In this document: one piece after another, positions 11,601 through 23,600 of the stretch
Numbering within the stretch: position 1 is the first letter of the stretch
How the letters are laid out: every line of letters starts with the position of its first letter
DNA from: Siderastrea radians
Taxonomy: Eukaryota; Cnidaria; Anthozoa; Scleractinia; Rhizangiidae
NCBI GenBank assembly: GCA_964017195.1
Contig: OZ024896.1
Span: forward strand, 2,043,987-2,107,986
DNA: 64,000 nt
Direction of reading: 5' to 3'
The notes under the pieces: generated by a model
What the model saw: the letters and a program-made list of their open reading frames with translations, nothing else
Database searches by the model: none
Told to the model about the DNA's origin: nothing
Position numbers and translations under genes: made by a program

Positions 11601-14600
11601 AGAGGTATCTTTGCACAGTTTGTGACTATGCGGGAAAAGTAGGCCTTAGCAAGGGCTGTTGGAATCCGAAAAGAAAATTGTGGGCAACCAAGTATGTTTC
11701 AGAGATCTGTTAAGCAACCATTATTCTAAAAAGCTCTAAAATACGTCGCAATGTATGGCATCTTCTTTCCAAATTTAAACTCGTTTATCTCCAAAAAATG
11801 CACCTTGCAAAGATCTACTTTTCTCACATAGCCATAAACCGTGAAAAAATATCTTTGTACAAGTAGACACCGTCCTTACGAACCCCGAGTTTATCGGACC
11901 ATCTCGAGATGCGTAGAACGTATGCGCAGTAACCGGCGAAAGAAGGCATCGTCGTTTTGTTGGAAACTCCGTTTATTATGGCTCCTTGGTGGTAGTACTG
12001 TAAAGGGTTTTACTGTATTATAATTGGCTAAATAGGCATGTGCGATTTCAAGTAGTTTTAGTGACGGTGGTAGCAGAAAGCCTTAAACGGATGCAAATAC
12101 ACAATCACACAAGAAGGATTTTGATATTTCTTGCGAGAACCTGGATACCTTTCGTTTTTACTTACTTTTATCTTGTACTCTTTTTCGATATCAGGAAGAG
12201 ACACTTCATACGTGAGGTAATCTTTGTCTATATTGGAGTGCATGGTGTAGGTTTTAGTAACTCCATCAGTGTCACTAAAGTGTAGTACATATTTCTTAAT
12301 TACGCCGTTTGTTTCTTCAGGTTTTCTCCATTGAAGAACCAGACGAGTTCCTTCCTTAGACTTCACTGATACTGTGCGAGGAGGTGATGGAACTGAGACA
12401 AACAGAACATACCCATTAGCACAATTTTCGTGTTTATTGTCAGTCGTTATTGCCAAAATTAAAACCCGTTTCTACCTCAAGTGTCTGTCAATCATATCCT
12501 ACAGTGTGACCATTCAAATGAAAGCCCTTGAGCCTTCACATCTTCACTAAAATAAAGGGGTTAGCAAAGGACTCAATAAGATGTTAAGAATTGCAGGCCA
12601 GCACTAAATGTAGGCAAAATAATGCCACATGGAACCATGTTTACCAACATTCACCTCCCTTGGAGAGGGGAAGGGGGGAGGTTATACCTTTCATTAGATA
12701 GAGAAGTGTGTGCTTCCCAAAAGAGTACATGTATGGATGTTTTACAATGTCTGAAATGGAAATAGATTCTGACCATTTTCGTTTAAAAGGATGTTTTTAG
12801 CTTGTTGATATGAAATAACAAATTTTTGCCCGGCCCTAAAAAAGGAAGATGTTGAGGATCATGTCTGAAACAGGGAACAACAAAATCTCAGTCTATCAAC
12901 CTTGTTCCCCGTCCCCTGGATCATCCTCTCTCTCGTTCCAGGGGACAGGAGAGAAGATGCCCTGGGAACGAGGTCGCCGGACTATAATAGGGCCAAGGTA
13001 GAAAGTTTGTGTTATTAACAATTTTACACTAGTTTTACAACCACAACCATTGCCCTTGTCTAAATGCGTCATTTTTGGTACACAGGCATACCATCTTCTG
13101 GCATGATAACATCCACTGAGGCCGAAAACTTGCTCCAGTTATCCTGTCCAACTTCCTCCCGTACCATAAAAGAATACATGTTATAGGGCTTCAGTCCACC
13201 AACTTGAGCTTCCCTGCGGTACGGAGAACCTGCATTCACGATCTTATGACCATCCATATTAGAGTCAGCAGGGTTACCCACGTGAAGCCACTTGACCATG
13301 TAACGCGTCACATGGCCCGTAAAACCCGAATGCGATCGCCAGGTAATGCGCACACTCCGTGGGTTTTCTATCACCACCTGAACACCCTGGGGACTGTCTG
13401 GAACTGCAATACAATGGCAAAAACCCTGTTAATATATCTTGCATTCAGTATGTTATTGTGCTAATTTGCCACTGTAATTGGCTTATCAACTTTATCTGCA
13501 TCCCATGCACGTATTCGAGGACTCATCCCCCTCCCCCATCATCCTACAGAAGCTTATTCTCGGCACTCTTGGCAACTGGAGCTCACAATATCAAATATAA
13601 AGTATAACCCATTTCAGATCAGAGATGGTTAAAAATTATACTTACAACAGGAAATAACCGTAGTGTTATTGACAGCTCCTGTAAACTTTTTCCTCTTGAA
13701 AGAGAAATTGTAGCTACAGCCAGCGTACAGCCAAAATACAGCCAAAGTCATTTTCCTTTTGACCTTTGGCGGGTGGTCTCTTTACATTTTAGTACTACTC
13801 TTAATCTATATATCAGCTTTCTTTACTTTTAGAGGTTTCACGCTAGATGTAGATGAGTGTTTACATTTTGTTTTTCTTGCTAAGAAATTTTCGTCATCAA
13901 ATTTGTCACTCTTAAAAGCAACGAAAGCCTATATATCTTTATCTTTGAAGTTTCATTCAGTCTCAATTGTGCCTGTTATTTCACAAGTTCATAATGAGGC
14001 CACTACAATTATCACCTTTTCTAACTATGAGGCTTGACAAGTGATAGTTGGATGAGCTTGGCAAGGAAAAGACTAGATCACAAGAGGAATGCAACTAGCT
14101 GTAATTATGTATGAAATTTATAATAATCTCTCTCCACCGTATTTGCAACATATTTTTACTAATGCCTCAAGTTTACATTCATGAAATCTTAGAAATTCTG
14201 CATCTAACTGGCATATTCCAAGACCGAGAACTGAGGCTGCAAAAGCCAGCCTGTGTTATAGGGGATCTAACCTATGGAACAAGATCCCTGTAGAAATAAG
14301 ACACAATATAACTTAAACCAGTTTAAAACAATGACATTAAATAGTCAATATTTATTTACATTTAAGTTTACTTAGCTGTATTTAGTGCAGCTGCTTTGTT
14401 TTTTGTAATGTTATGATCTCGTGTTAAAATAAAGTTGTTGTTGATAATGATGATGATGATGATGATGACGACTGTTATGATGATTAATTTCACGAACTTG
14501 ACTAGACGTTTATCTTTCAAATCGTAATCATTCTTTAACTCTTTGGATCCTAAGGGAGTCACTATTTTTCAGCAACAGAATACCGATATAATCAATATGC

Positions 14601-17600
14601 CATTCATGGCATTCATGCCTACGGAATAGGTACAAACTGAACAGTTTCAAACTAAGCTTAAATATTTTCAGAACGGTCAGGCATTTTTCAATTGTTGATT
14701 CCATGTTGACTTCACGGTTGAACAAGAAACGTATACCCCCTATGCACTCTTCTTTATTTCACGAATATAAATCACGGTTTACCTTCGTCCCCATTTATCC
14801 TCCTCTGCTGTAAAGTCCGAGTATAATATTTTTGACTGTTCACCATCGGAATCCTTGTGGATGGTAACATTCGTCAGCGATAGATCACCGTTAAGTTTAG
14901 ATGATATTCTAGAGAAAACTGCTTCCCGTCCGCCACAGATGGCTGCCATACTGGAATCTCTCACAATTTGGCCAAAAAATTGCTTCTGGGGTTCCAATCG
15001 TATTGAAAAAAGGCGATTTCTTTCGGTCGAACTGTCCGCCATTTTGAATCGTTATTCATACCAGTCTCACTCGGTTACGAGCGTTGACAAAATCTGGGTA
15101 GGATTGGAGCGGATCGAGCCGACAAATCTGGATCGGATCGATGCACCGGACTCACAAAACCAGGATCTATCGGATTGGATTGAAACCCGGTTCTGATCAG
15201 TGAAAGAAAAAGCGCTTTAACTTCCCAATACAAATAGTCACGAGGTATCTCTGGATCAAGAAGACGGACTGAGAGATCAAGAAAGTGATTTTTATGGCAC
15301 TGTTTTTACTTTCTCCTTCTCCATTTTGTCGTGCAGACTTTTGGTTTATTATGCAGAAATATAAAGAGGAAAGGTACGACAGCAGGTGCCAAAGCATGCA
15401 CAATTAAGCCAGGACTGAATGGAGCCTAAAGTAAAAATAATATCAACTGAGATTTTCCGGCATCGTCCTTATCGCGGACCATCGAGTTCACCTTCACAGC
15501 CTTTGCGTTCATTTTTTAAATAAGAAAAACCAAGCAGCTTTAATTATGATGACGCGTTTTATGTATGGAAAAAACACTCACCGGCCGGGGGTGTGAAGAC
15601 GTACTCCTTCTCGCTGCTCGGTCCAGCACCCTTTCTTGTAAAGCCCGTAATCCAAACGTGGTACCTCGTCTGCGGCTTCATTTTTTCCAGAGTGGCATGC
15701 GTCACAGACGCATTCACGGTAAGCACGTTCTTGATGACAGGAAAGCGGGTGTCCTCTTCGCTGTAGTTTACGTGATAACCTTGCAATATTCCTTTCACGT
15801 GTCGCCGCGGGATGGGTTCCCATTTTACGAACACTGAGTCTGAGGTTTTTGCCGTCGCTTGAAGAAGTTGGGGAGCGCGAGATGGAACTAGGTTAAAGTA
15901 AAAAAGGTAAGATACACCAGGTGGATACATCAAACAAAGTTCGCCGGCCAGTTAAGTTTGTTTGCCACATTAAAGGCATTTAGTCTTCATCGCTTTCCCT
16001 AAGCTGGATAGACGGTTTTACGGTGGTGTCTGCCATTTTAAAAGTAGGGCAAACATAACGTGTTTTTTGGGACCGGAATCCGACGCGAGTTCTTCAAACT
16101 GAAATGTTAGACCCTTTGACCAGATTTTTCAACCAAATATTTATTATTTCTCACCCCTAAATAAAGTTTCAAAAGTTTATTATTCAATTTTATTGGTAAA
16201 ATAAAAAGGACTGCACTATCCCGCAAATAGCAGTAGCTGGTCTGGGCGGGTAGTGTTTACATTAATATAGAACGGAAGAAGTCAAGTGACAAATACTGAC
16301 CAAAATTTGAAATGGCAAACGGCAATCAACATCAAAAGAACCTTACTACCACATATTTGCCATGTGCATTGTTTGTGACATACTTACCATCTTCATCAGT
16401 GATTACTGTGACAGGTCTGCTTTGTGGACCGTTGCCTGCAACCGTGAACGCAGACACCCATATGTCATAATACGTGAAAGGTTCTAAGCCTGTTATCTCC
16501 AGACTCTGACTCGACATGTTAACAGACATGGCTTTTATCACACCCACTTGACTTGTTGACCGTTTCATCTTGGACATCCCCGTCCTGTAATACACGTGAT
16601 ATCCTCTTAAAATCCCGTGCACATACTGCTGAGGAACTGGACTCCACTCAATTAAGATACTGCGAGGTCCAGTACTTCGAACCCGCAAAGAGTCTGGGGC
16701 GCGGCTGGGGACTGGAAAAAAATACAAATGTTTTACAGGTTTGTCTTGATGTGAAAGGCACCCTCTTCTAGTCATTGGCTTTTCGACGTTTTTTCCCTAT
16801 GTTCATCTCTGCTAAAAGTACTATTCTAAATGTAGAAAAACACAGTAAGCAGACGCTTATTTCTTGTCTGGAAACAGGTCTGCAATCAGTCATAATTACG
16901 GTGGTTCTTTCTAGTTGATCCTTTTTAACAGTTACATGGGAAATAGATCACAATCTACCACTTAAAACTTCTGAACAAGACCTTTTGACAACACCTTTGG
17001 TTTCAAGTTCATTTTATGAGTGTGACATGCGATATTAAGATTACTTACCATCTTCCAGGGTGGTGACATTCACCGGCTCGCTTTGTTCACCCAGTCCCCC
17101 ATCTGTCACGGCTAACACCGTCACCGTGTAAGTAGAGAATTTCTCAAGATTTTTCAAGTGTGCCGTAGATTTCCTGGGCCCGATAAACTTAGTATGCATC
17201 TTCCCTGAAACTTCCTGGTAGATCACGTGATATCCAGTCAAAGCACTTTCCGTACTGGGGGTGTAAACTGGATTCCAGCTCACTCTCAGGCAGGTAGAAC
17301 ACGGACTAAACACTTTCACGTTTTGTGGAGCCTCCAAACCTGTGGAGTAAAGAATAATTTTAAACATTTAACCGGAAAAATCTCGAATATTAAATTGGTA
17401 TAAGAAAGTAAAGAAAAAGATCATTAACAGAATAGTTCTAGTAATTTTCTTTAAAATAGTTGCACATTTTTCTATTTTCTCTAATTTTATTACTTTCATG
17501 GTACATACTTTATACCCCTTTCCTTATATCTGACCAGTTCCCTCTCTTTTTTGCGTCCACATGATTTTTCTAAGAAGCAAACCACTGATGACCTCACCCG

Positions 17601-20600
17601 TACCCAAAGCGGACAGAATGAACATTACCTTTAAACATTAAGAGAAGAAAAAGTTTTGAAATAGTTTCTTTTAGCTATTGGTGACAAAACACCATTTCAA
17701 TCAAAACAGAAATGGATAAGAAGTGAAACTGTTTTAGCTAGTTTTCTTTTTTTAATCGAAGAAAAAGTGGTTTGTCCAAGGATTTAGCGATTTTGTCCAT
17801 ACCGTATTTTGTAGTGACATTAGACGTGCGACTAAGGACACCATTCCTAATCCAACCTCTGACCTTCGTGAGCCCTGCCAGGCGGATCCCATAGGAAGTG
17901 TTCCTCTTGAGACCAGTAATAACAACGCTAAGAGTTGAGTGGTTAACTTGAATCACGTTATTATCAGGGGACGTGCGAGGCCTTTGCCAGTAGATGACGT
18001 AATAACCACGAAGGATTCCGTTGACGTGCTCTTGAGGTATTGGGGTCCAGACCACCTTGATGGCAGTGCTGTTGGCCGTTAGAGACAAAACTTTAGGGGC
18101 AGCTGTTGGAACTGAACGGAAAGAAGTAAGAAGCAAACTACAGTCAAACCGTTCTAGTATACTTAAAAGCCCTAAAATGGCAGTGAGAGGTTTGCAGAAC
18201 TAAACTTGTAGCTTTCACATAACTGGTGTGATTAAACAATCTGCACTATAGTATTTAATCAGTGTCTAGGGCTTTAATGTCGATATTTGTATTGCTTGCC
18301 CCGGGATTGCTTGCTCTTAAAAATGTGCTTGAAAATTAATTGGCGCTTCAACCTACTCTTAACAAAGGGACCACCTACCTGTTTGTTCCATAACTGTATT
18401 AAATTCATTTTAAGACAAGAGCACGATTCGTTTAATTTATATAAGGTTAGCCAAGCAGTTATCTGTAACTCACCAAACTCGTCTGTCCACACCAGTAGGG
18501 GTTTACTAGTAGGTCCTTCACCTTTGTTGGTGTATCCCAACACTGTAACCCAGTAAGGCGTATATGACTTCAATCCACCAAGCTCTATTCCTAGGGCGTA
18601 CACCGATGTGCAGTACATCACGCTGTCATTCGTATCGGCACGTTTGTAGCAAACTTTGTAACCAAGCACTTGACCATGCCGGTGGGACTTGGGAATGTGG
18701 GCCCAGAACACAATAAGACTGACCGAACTTGTATTGTACGCTGTCACATTGGCTGGCGGGGCCGTAGGAGCTGGCAAAAAAAAATACAACAATAATTCTT
18801 TAAATTATGAAGTCAAATATCAGCTTAGGGGAACCCCTTCAGACCACGTTCAAGTGTACGTTCGCTTTATGAATAGAGGTATTAGTAGTGTGTTATTATC
18901 TCGATAGACAGCAAGGAAGAAAACTGCTCGAAACCGTTAACCCTAACCTTAGCCATCTAGAACAAAAGAAAATGATAAATTTATAAAAAAAAGTATAAAT
19001 AGATGAACAAAGAAGGACCATAGTTCCGGGAATGAAGCGAGACCAATTCATTTACGAGCGAGAAAGAAAATCTACGCCTCACCAACACTAACCTGGCAAA
19101 GTTGTTTCGTTCATGGCATTTCTCTTAACATTTTTAACATTTTTGTTTGTAATACGTTATTCGGAAACGGAGTTTATCACTTATTCTGTTTCTACTTTAT
19201 TAATCTGTTTATTTATTTGTTTGTTTTTGTACAAAGCTTACGAGGTATTCGTAGATGCCAATAGATCAAAGTGGGCCTTGCTTATCATTCTCCGCAATGC
19301 CGGCCATCGCTTTAGAGCGTTTTTTGTAGGCTGCGCTCGTTCGTATACAGAAGTAATTCTTAGACAGTCTTTTAGTATATAGTCAAGATGTTCCTACCTC
19401 CTTCAGGAGTCCATACACGCGTGTACCTCGTGAATCTACCCCAAGTGCCATTCTTAAATCCTCTCCGCACGCGAAAAAAGTACTGCGTGTAAACTTTGAG
19501 ACTGTTTAATGTAACAGTACCAGTTGTACCAGGAAGTATCATGGATGATTCATTGCTGGCAGACTTCCATCGCAGCTCGAAACCAGTGTTCTTTGATGGC
19601 GATTTGACCTCCCAGGATAGTTTGACACTGGTGTCGCCTGTGACATAACCCACAAGGTAACTTGGTGGATCGAGTTCTGGAAAGGAAGCATATAATTTAA
19701 CAAAAGTCCATAAATACTGGTATACTGAGAATACGAGTGGTCCGTAGTTACTCTGCAACAAGTTGTGTAGGACGCGTAGCACTCTTACACAGCGATAGAA
19801 ATTTATAATTAAGTGTATATGTGAGTGCTAAAAAGGGAGAAAATGCACCAATGGATTGCCGTCGGGGTGCTAAAAGGGAAGTTTGCCTGCCTCCAGTGTG
19901 ATTTGAACCCCTGTTGGTTTTTCTGATATTCCCTTCAAGGCTGGTTTTCACTAGCGACGGAGTCGGAGTCGGAGTCGGAGTCGTAATCAGAAGCGTAGAG
20001 CGTTATGATCTAGTGAAAATCAAATAACGGAGTCGTAACTAGAGTTTCCTATTGTGCTTACGCTTCTGTTGCTTACGATCTAGTTAAAACCAGATTGTCA
20101 GAGTCGTAAGCAGAAGCGGGACAATAAACCAATCACAGAGCCTTAGGACAAGCCCCGTGACTGGTTTATTCTTCCCCTTCTGCTTACGACTCCGACAGTT
20201 TTGTTTTCACTAGATCGTAAGCGATGGATTCATAAGCGCAATCGGAAGAAAATGGAAACGTTCTGATTCTTACGATTCCGATTCCGGCGCCCTTACGACT
20301 CTGTTGTTTGATTTTCACTAGATCGTATTTAAGCGCTCTTACGACTCCAATTACGACTTCGTCGCTAGTGAAAACAGCCTTTAGGGCTAGCAGCCTAGTC
20401 TATGGGGAGTTCATCACGGTATCAACTCCCATCTAACACTTACACTTCAAGTATTCTAGCTACAGCTGGACATGTTTTCAATATACAAAACTCTCTTATC
20501 TAATCATTTCTCAAGCCGAAGTGGAATTTCAAAAATTCAGTGCACCAAGTGAAAATAACAGTGCTCTTGCACTGAAGGGTTATCCTGTTAAAATATTCGC

Positions 20601-20638
<38 letters not shown>

Positions 20639-23600
20639 GCTTTCAACGTGCACCGCAAATCCCCTGCCTTGTTCCCCCATCCCCCTAAAAATAGGTTCGG
20701 TTAAAATCCAATAAAGACGGGTTACATGCTACATCAAGTGATAGCTACATTTAGTTGAAATGTGGTTAAATTAAAAAAGAAGGATCAAGTATGGTTTAGT
20801 TAAGCTAGGTAAATAGGCTGGGATTACAAACAAACAATTTGAAAAAAAAAATGAATATTTTTTTTTCGTTCACTGATGTAACTTAAACCCACGGCTGTCG
20901 CAAAACTGCAAGAAAACGAAAAGAATAGTTCACTTAGCAGGGGCAGATCCAGAAAATTCAGAAAGAAGGGGCCGAAGAAATTGTGATGAGAGGCCCCCCC
21001 CCTCCTCCCAACAACGAAAAATTCACGTTCATGGAGATGCTGCTTACAGCATTCTGAGAGCATTCCTGACCAAAAGTTAAGGTTTCCGAAGACAGACTTA
21101 AAGAGAATTTTTTTTAAAACGATTTGCAAAACGAAAATCTTAACCGTAGTGTTAGGCGAACAATTGACAGAGTCATCCCATTGCATTTATACGTCCTATG
21201 AGGATGAATGGAAATCTCTGGTTAGCGAGGTACATTTGGCATAGTTGTCAATATAACTGCATTATAATCCAAAGATATGTCCTTGTGAATAAAGAGCAGC
21301 AACAGCGCATTTGAACTGATTGCACCATACCTTTCGAAAGACAGTTGGTTAATACAAAAACTTTTTTAAAATACAAGGAAAGGGGGGCCGCGGCCCCCTC
21401 GGCCCTCCCCCTAAATCCGCCCCTGCTTAGATAAGAAAGACTAACAAGGCGATAAAAAGGAGCATTAAAGTAATTGAGGAGAACTGAAATAAATTACGAA
21501 AACTGAAAAACTCCAGCCTAATTTCTTAAAGATGTTTCAAAATTCTGAATTTCTTCATTGCCTCAAGTAACTAACTAACTAAATAAAATAAATCAATAAA
21601 TAAATCAATAAATAAATGAACAAATAAAAGAGATGGGAAATTTGGAAAACCCCCCAGCAACGCGTAGAAGCAAAGAAACGTACTATAAAGATTGTCAAAA
21701 AAAGATGGTAAAAAGTGACACATTGTGAAATAAAGAAAAAGATAAGGGTGGTTTAGGTTCGTGAATGTTAAAGAGGATAGCAAAGCACAAACACAAGATG
21801 CGATATCCCACTAGCTGTACATGTGGCATACGTATGGCTTCAAGGAAACCGACAAACAGTTTATAAAGGTAGAAACATATGCTAAAGAGGTGATAACAAA
21901 GCAGGAAGATACGGCGATGGTTCGAATTAAGAAAAACACACTTTTAAGAGTGTTTTTCTGTACCCTAAATATATATTGACTTCTAAGACGTCGAAGAGGA
22001 AATGTAAAACATCGCAAAGTGATGTGAGGAACTATACAAAGTTATGACTCCAAGCAAAGTTTCTTTTACTAATCAATAGTTAAATCGATATCAAGATTCT
22101 TGTTGACGATATCTTCAAGCAGCTGCCTCCTCTCCAGGACGAGGAAGCGGCCTGTGGCGACAAGATAATTTGAGCACTTATTATTTGCAGTTAAAAGTGG
22201 TGCAGTTTCAAAGATACCGGTATAAAGATTTTCAGCCAGACAAACCATCTACGTCGCTGAATCTGTTCTTAGTACAAAATCAAGCGTAAGTAAAGACTCG
22301 AAAGTAAACAGAATAAAACAGAATTTGTAACTTGTTTAAACAAATGTTTAACAAGGAAGCCCGTAATTCACGGGTTATGTTAAATCATCCCAGCACAAGT
22401 CTACCGCTGCTCAACCGTGATGAAACAAAAACGTGCTAACAAGGTATTTATTTCATCCAGGGATTTAGTTACACGAAAAAACAAAGATGCAAACAACAAC
22501 AACAACACATCTCATAATGTCACTTTTCAAGCAGAGATTTCTAGGTCAGGAAAGAGTTTCTTGAGTTACTAAGTCAGCTATAGAAGATGAAAATGCAGCA
22601 AAAAAGTAACAAAACATAAGAAAATATAGCGCTGCATGAAAATACCGCTAAGCAGCTTTCACTTAGTTTAGGAATTAAAATAATCCACAAAACCACATTT
22701 GTTGATTCAGATCAGGTTTGCTGCAAGCATAAAGCGATTTTCGTTCTTGATCAGCCTATTGTCAGCTAAGAAACATAGTTATTTTGTATTTAAACAGCAT
22801 CTTTAACAGCGTAGGATATGAAATAGTTACGTTACACTTTACCCATTCCTTTTCGCCTGACCTGCTCCTGTCGGGCCGATTTGGGCCCTTGAGTTTCTGC
22901 ACATGTTTTTGTACAAGTGCAAGTAAATATTTCATACCGCGATTGAACTGCGTGTGCAAGGAAGATTTGTAAATTACCCCTGCTTAAGTAATGAGGCGCC
23001 AGGGTGCAGCTGAGTAACCAGAAGTGAGCTTGCCAAGTGACCGGAAATTGATTACGGACCTCGGCCTTTAGCCAAATTAACTCTGTCACTCCCAAAAGCG
23101 AACGGGCAAAAATCAAATTTGAGGAAAAATCCCAAATTTTACTGAAGTGCTTTCACTTCATGATCAAATCATACGATTTTAGCATTAGACTACAAAGTAA
23201 GAGCCATATTAAACCTCTATAGGCTGTCACAGTAACGGCGTTTACAGGAGGAGAGTGTTCCATCTGCAAGAGATTTTCAGTTGAGTCGAAACACAAACCA
23301 AAAGAACCAAGTTCAGCAATACATTACATAAGGTTCTATTCTCACTTAAGTGGTTAAAGCACACTTTAGCTTTCAGAACTGAATTATAAAATAATCAGTA
23401 AATCAAGTTGCTTGCTTGATGTCCCTATAAGGGTCGGGGGGGGGGGGATGGGGTGTTCCAAGGTATGACGTGCACTGTGTTGCTCTCAACTATCAAAACA
23501 GACATCCCCCCTTTTGTATTCCAACTAAATTCATCTTTATTTAGGCTACAGAGGACTGAGCCGTCCCAAACTATGCCTGTTCCATTTGTTAACCATTTTA

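Noticed and set aside
15565..15837. Plus-strand ORFs opposite FN3 exons (also 16553-16771, 13204-13607)
   Set aside because: Antisense to exons with clear FN3 motifs.
22081..22170. Segment after a cgccacag acceptor reading RFLVLERRQLLEDIVNKN
   Set aside because: No donor, a stop soon after, and no fit with FN3 phase.
23217..23264. Possible RPTP-A exon (acceptor cttgcag, reading MEHSPPVNAVTVTAYR)
   Set aside because: It looks FN3-like at first, but entering in phase 1 from the signal exon gives a stop, and the in-frame reading needs phase 0. The direct 25328 to 19676 join is consistent.
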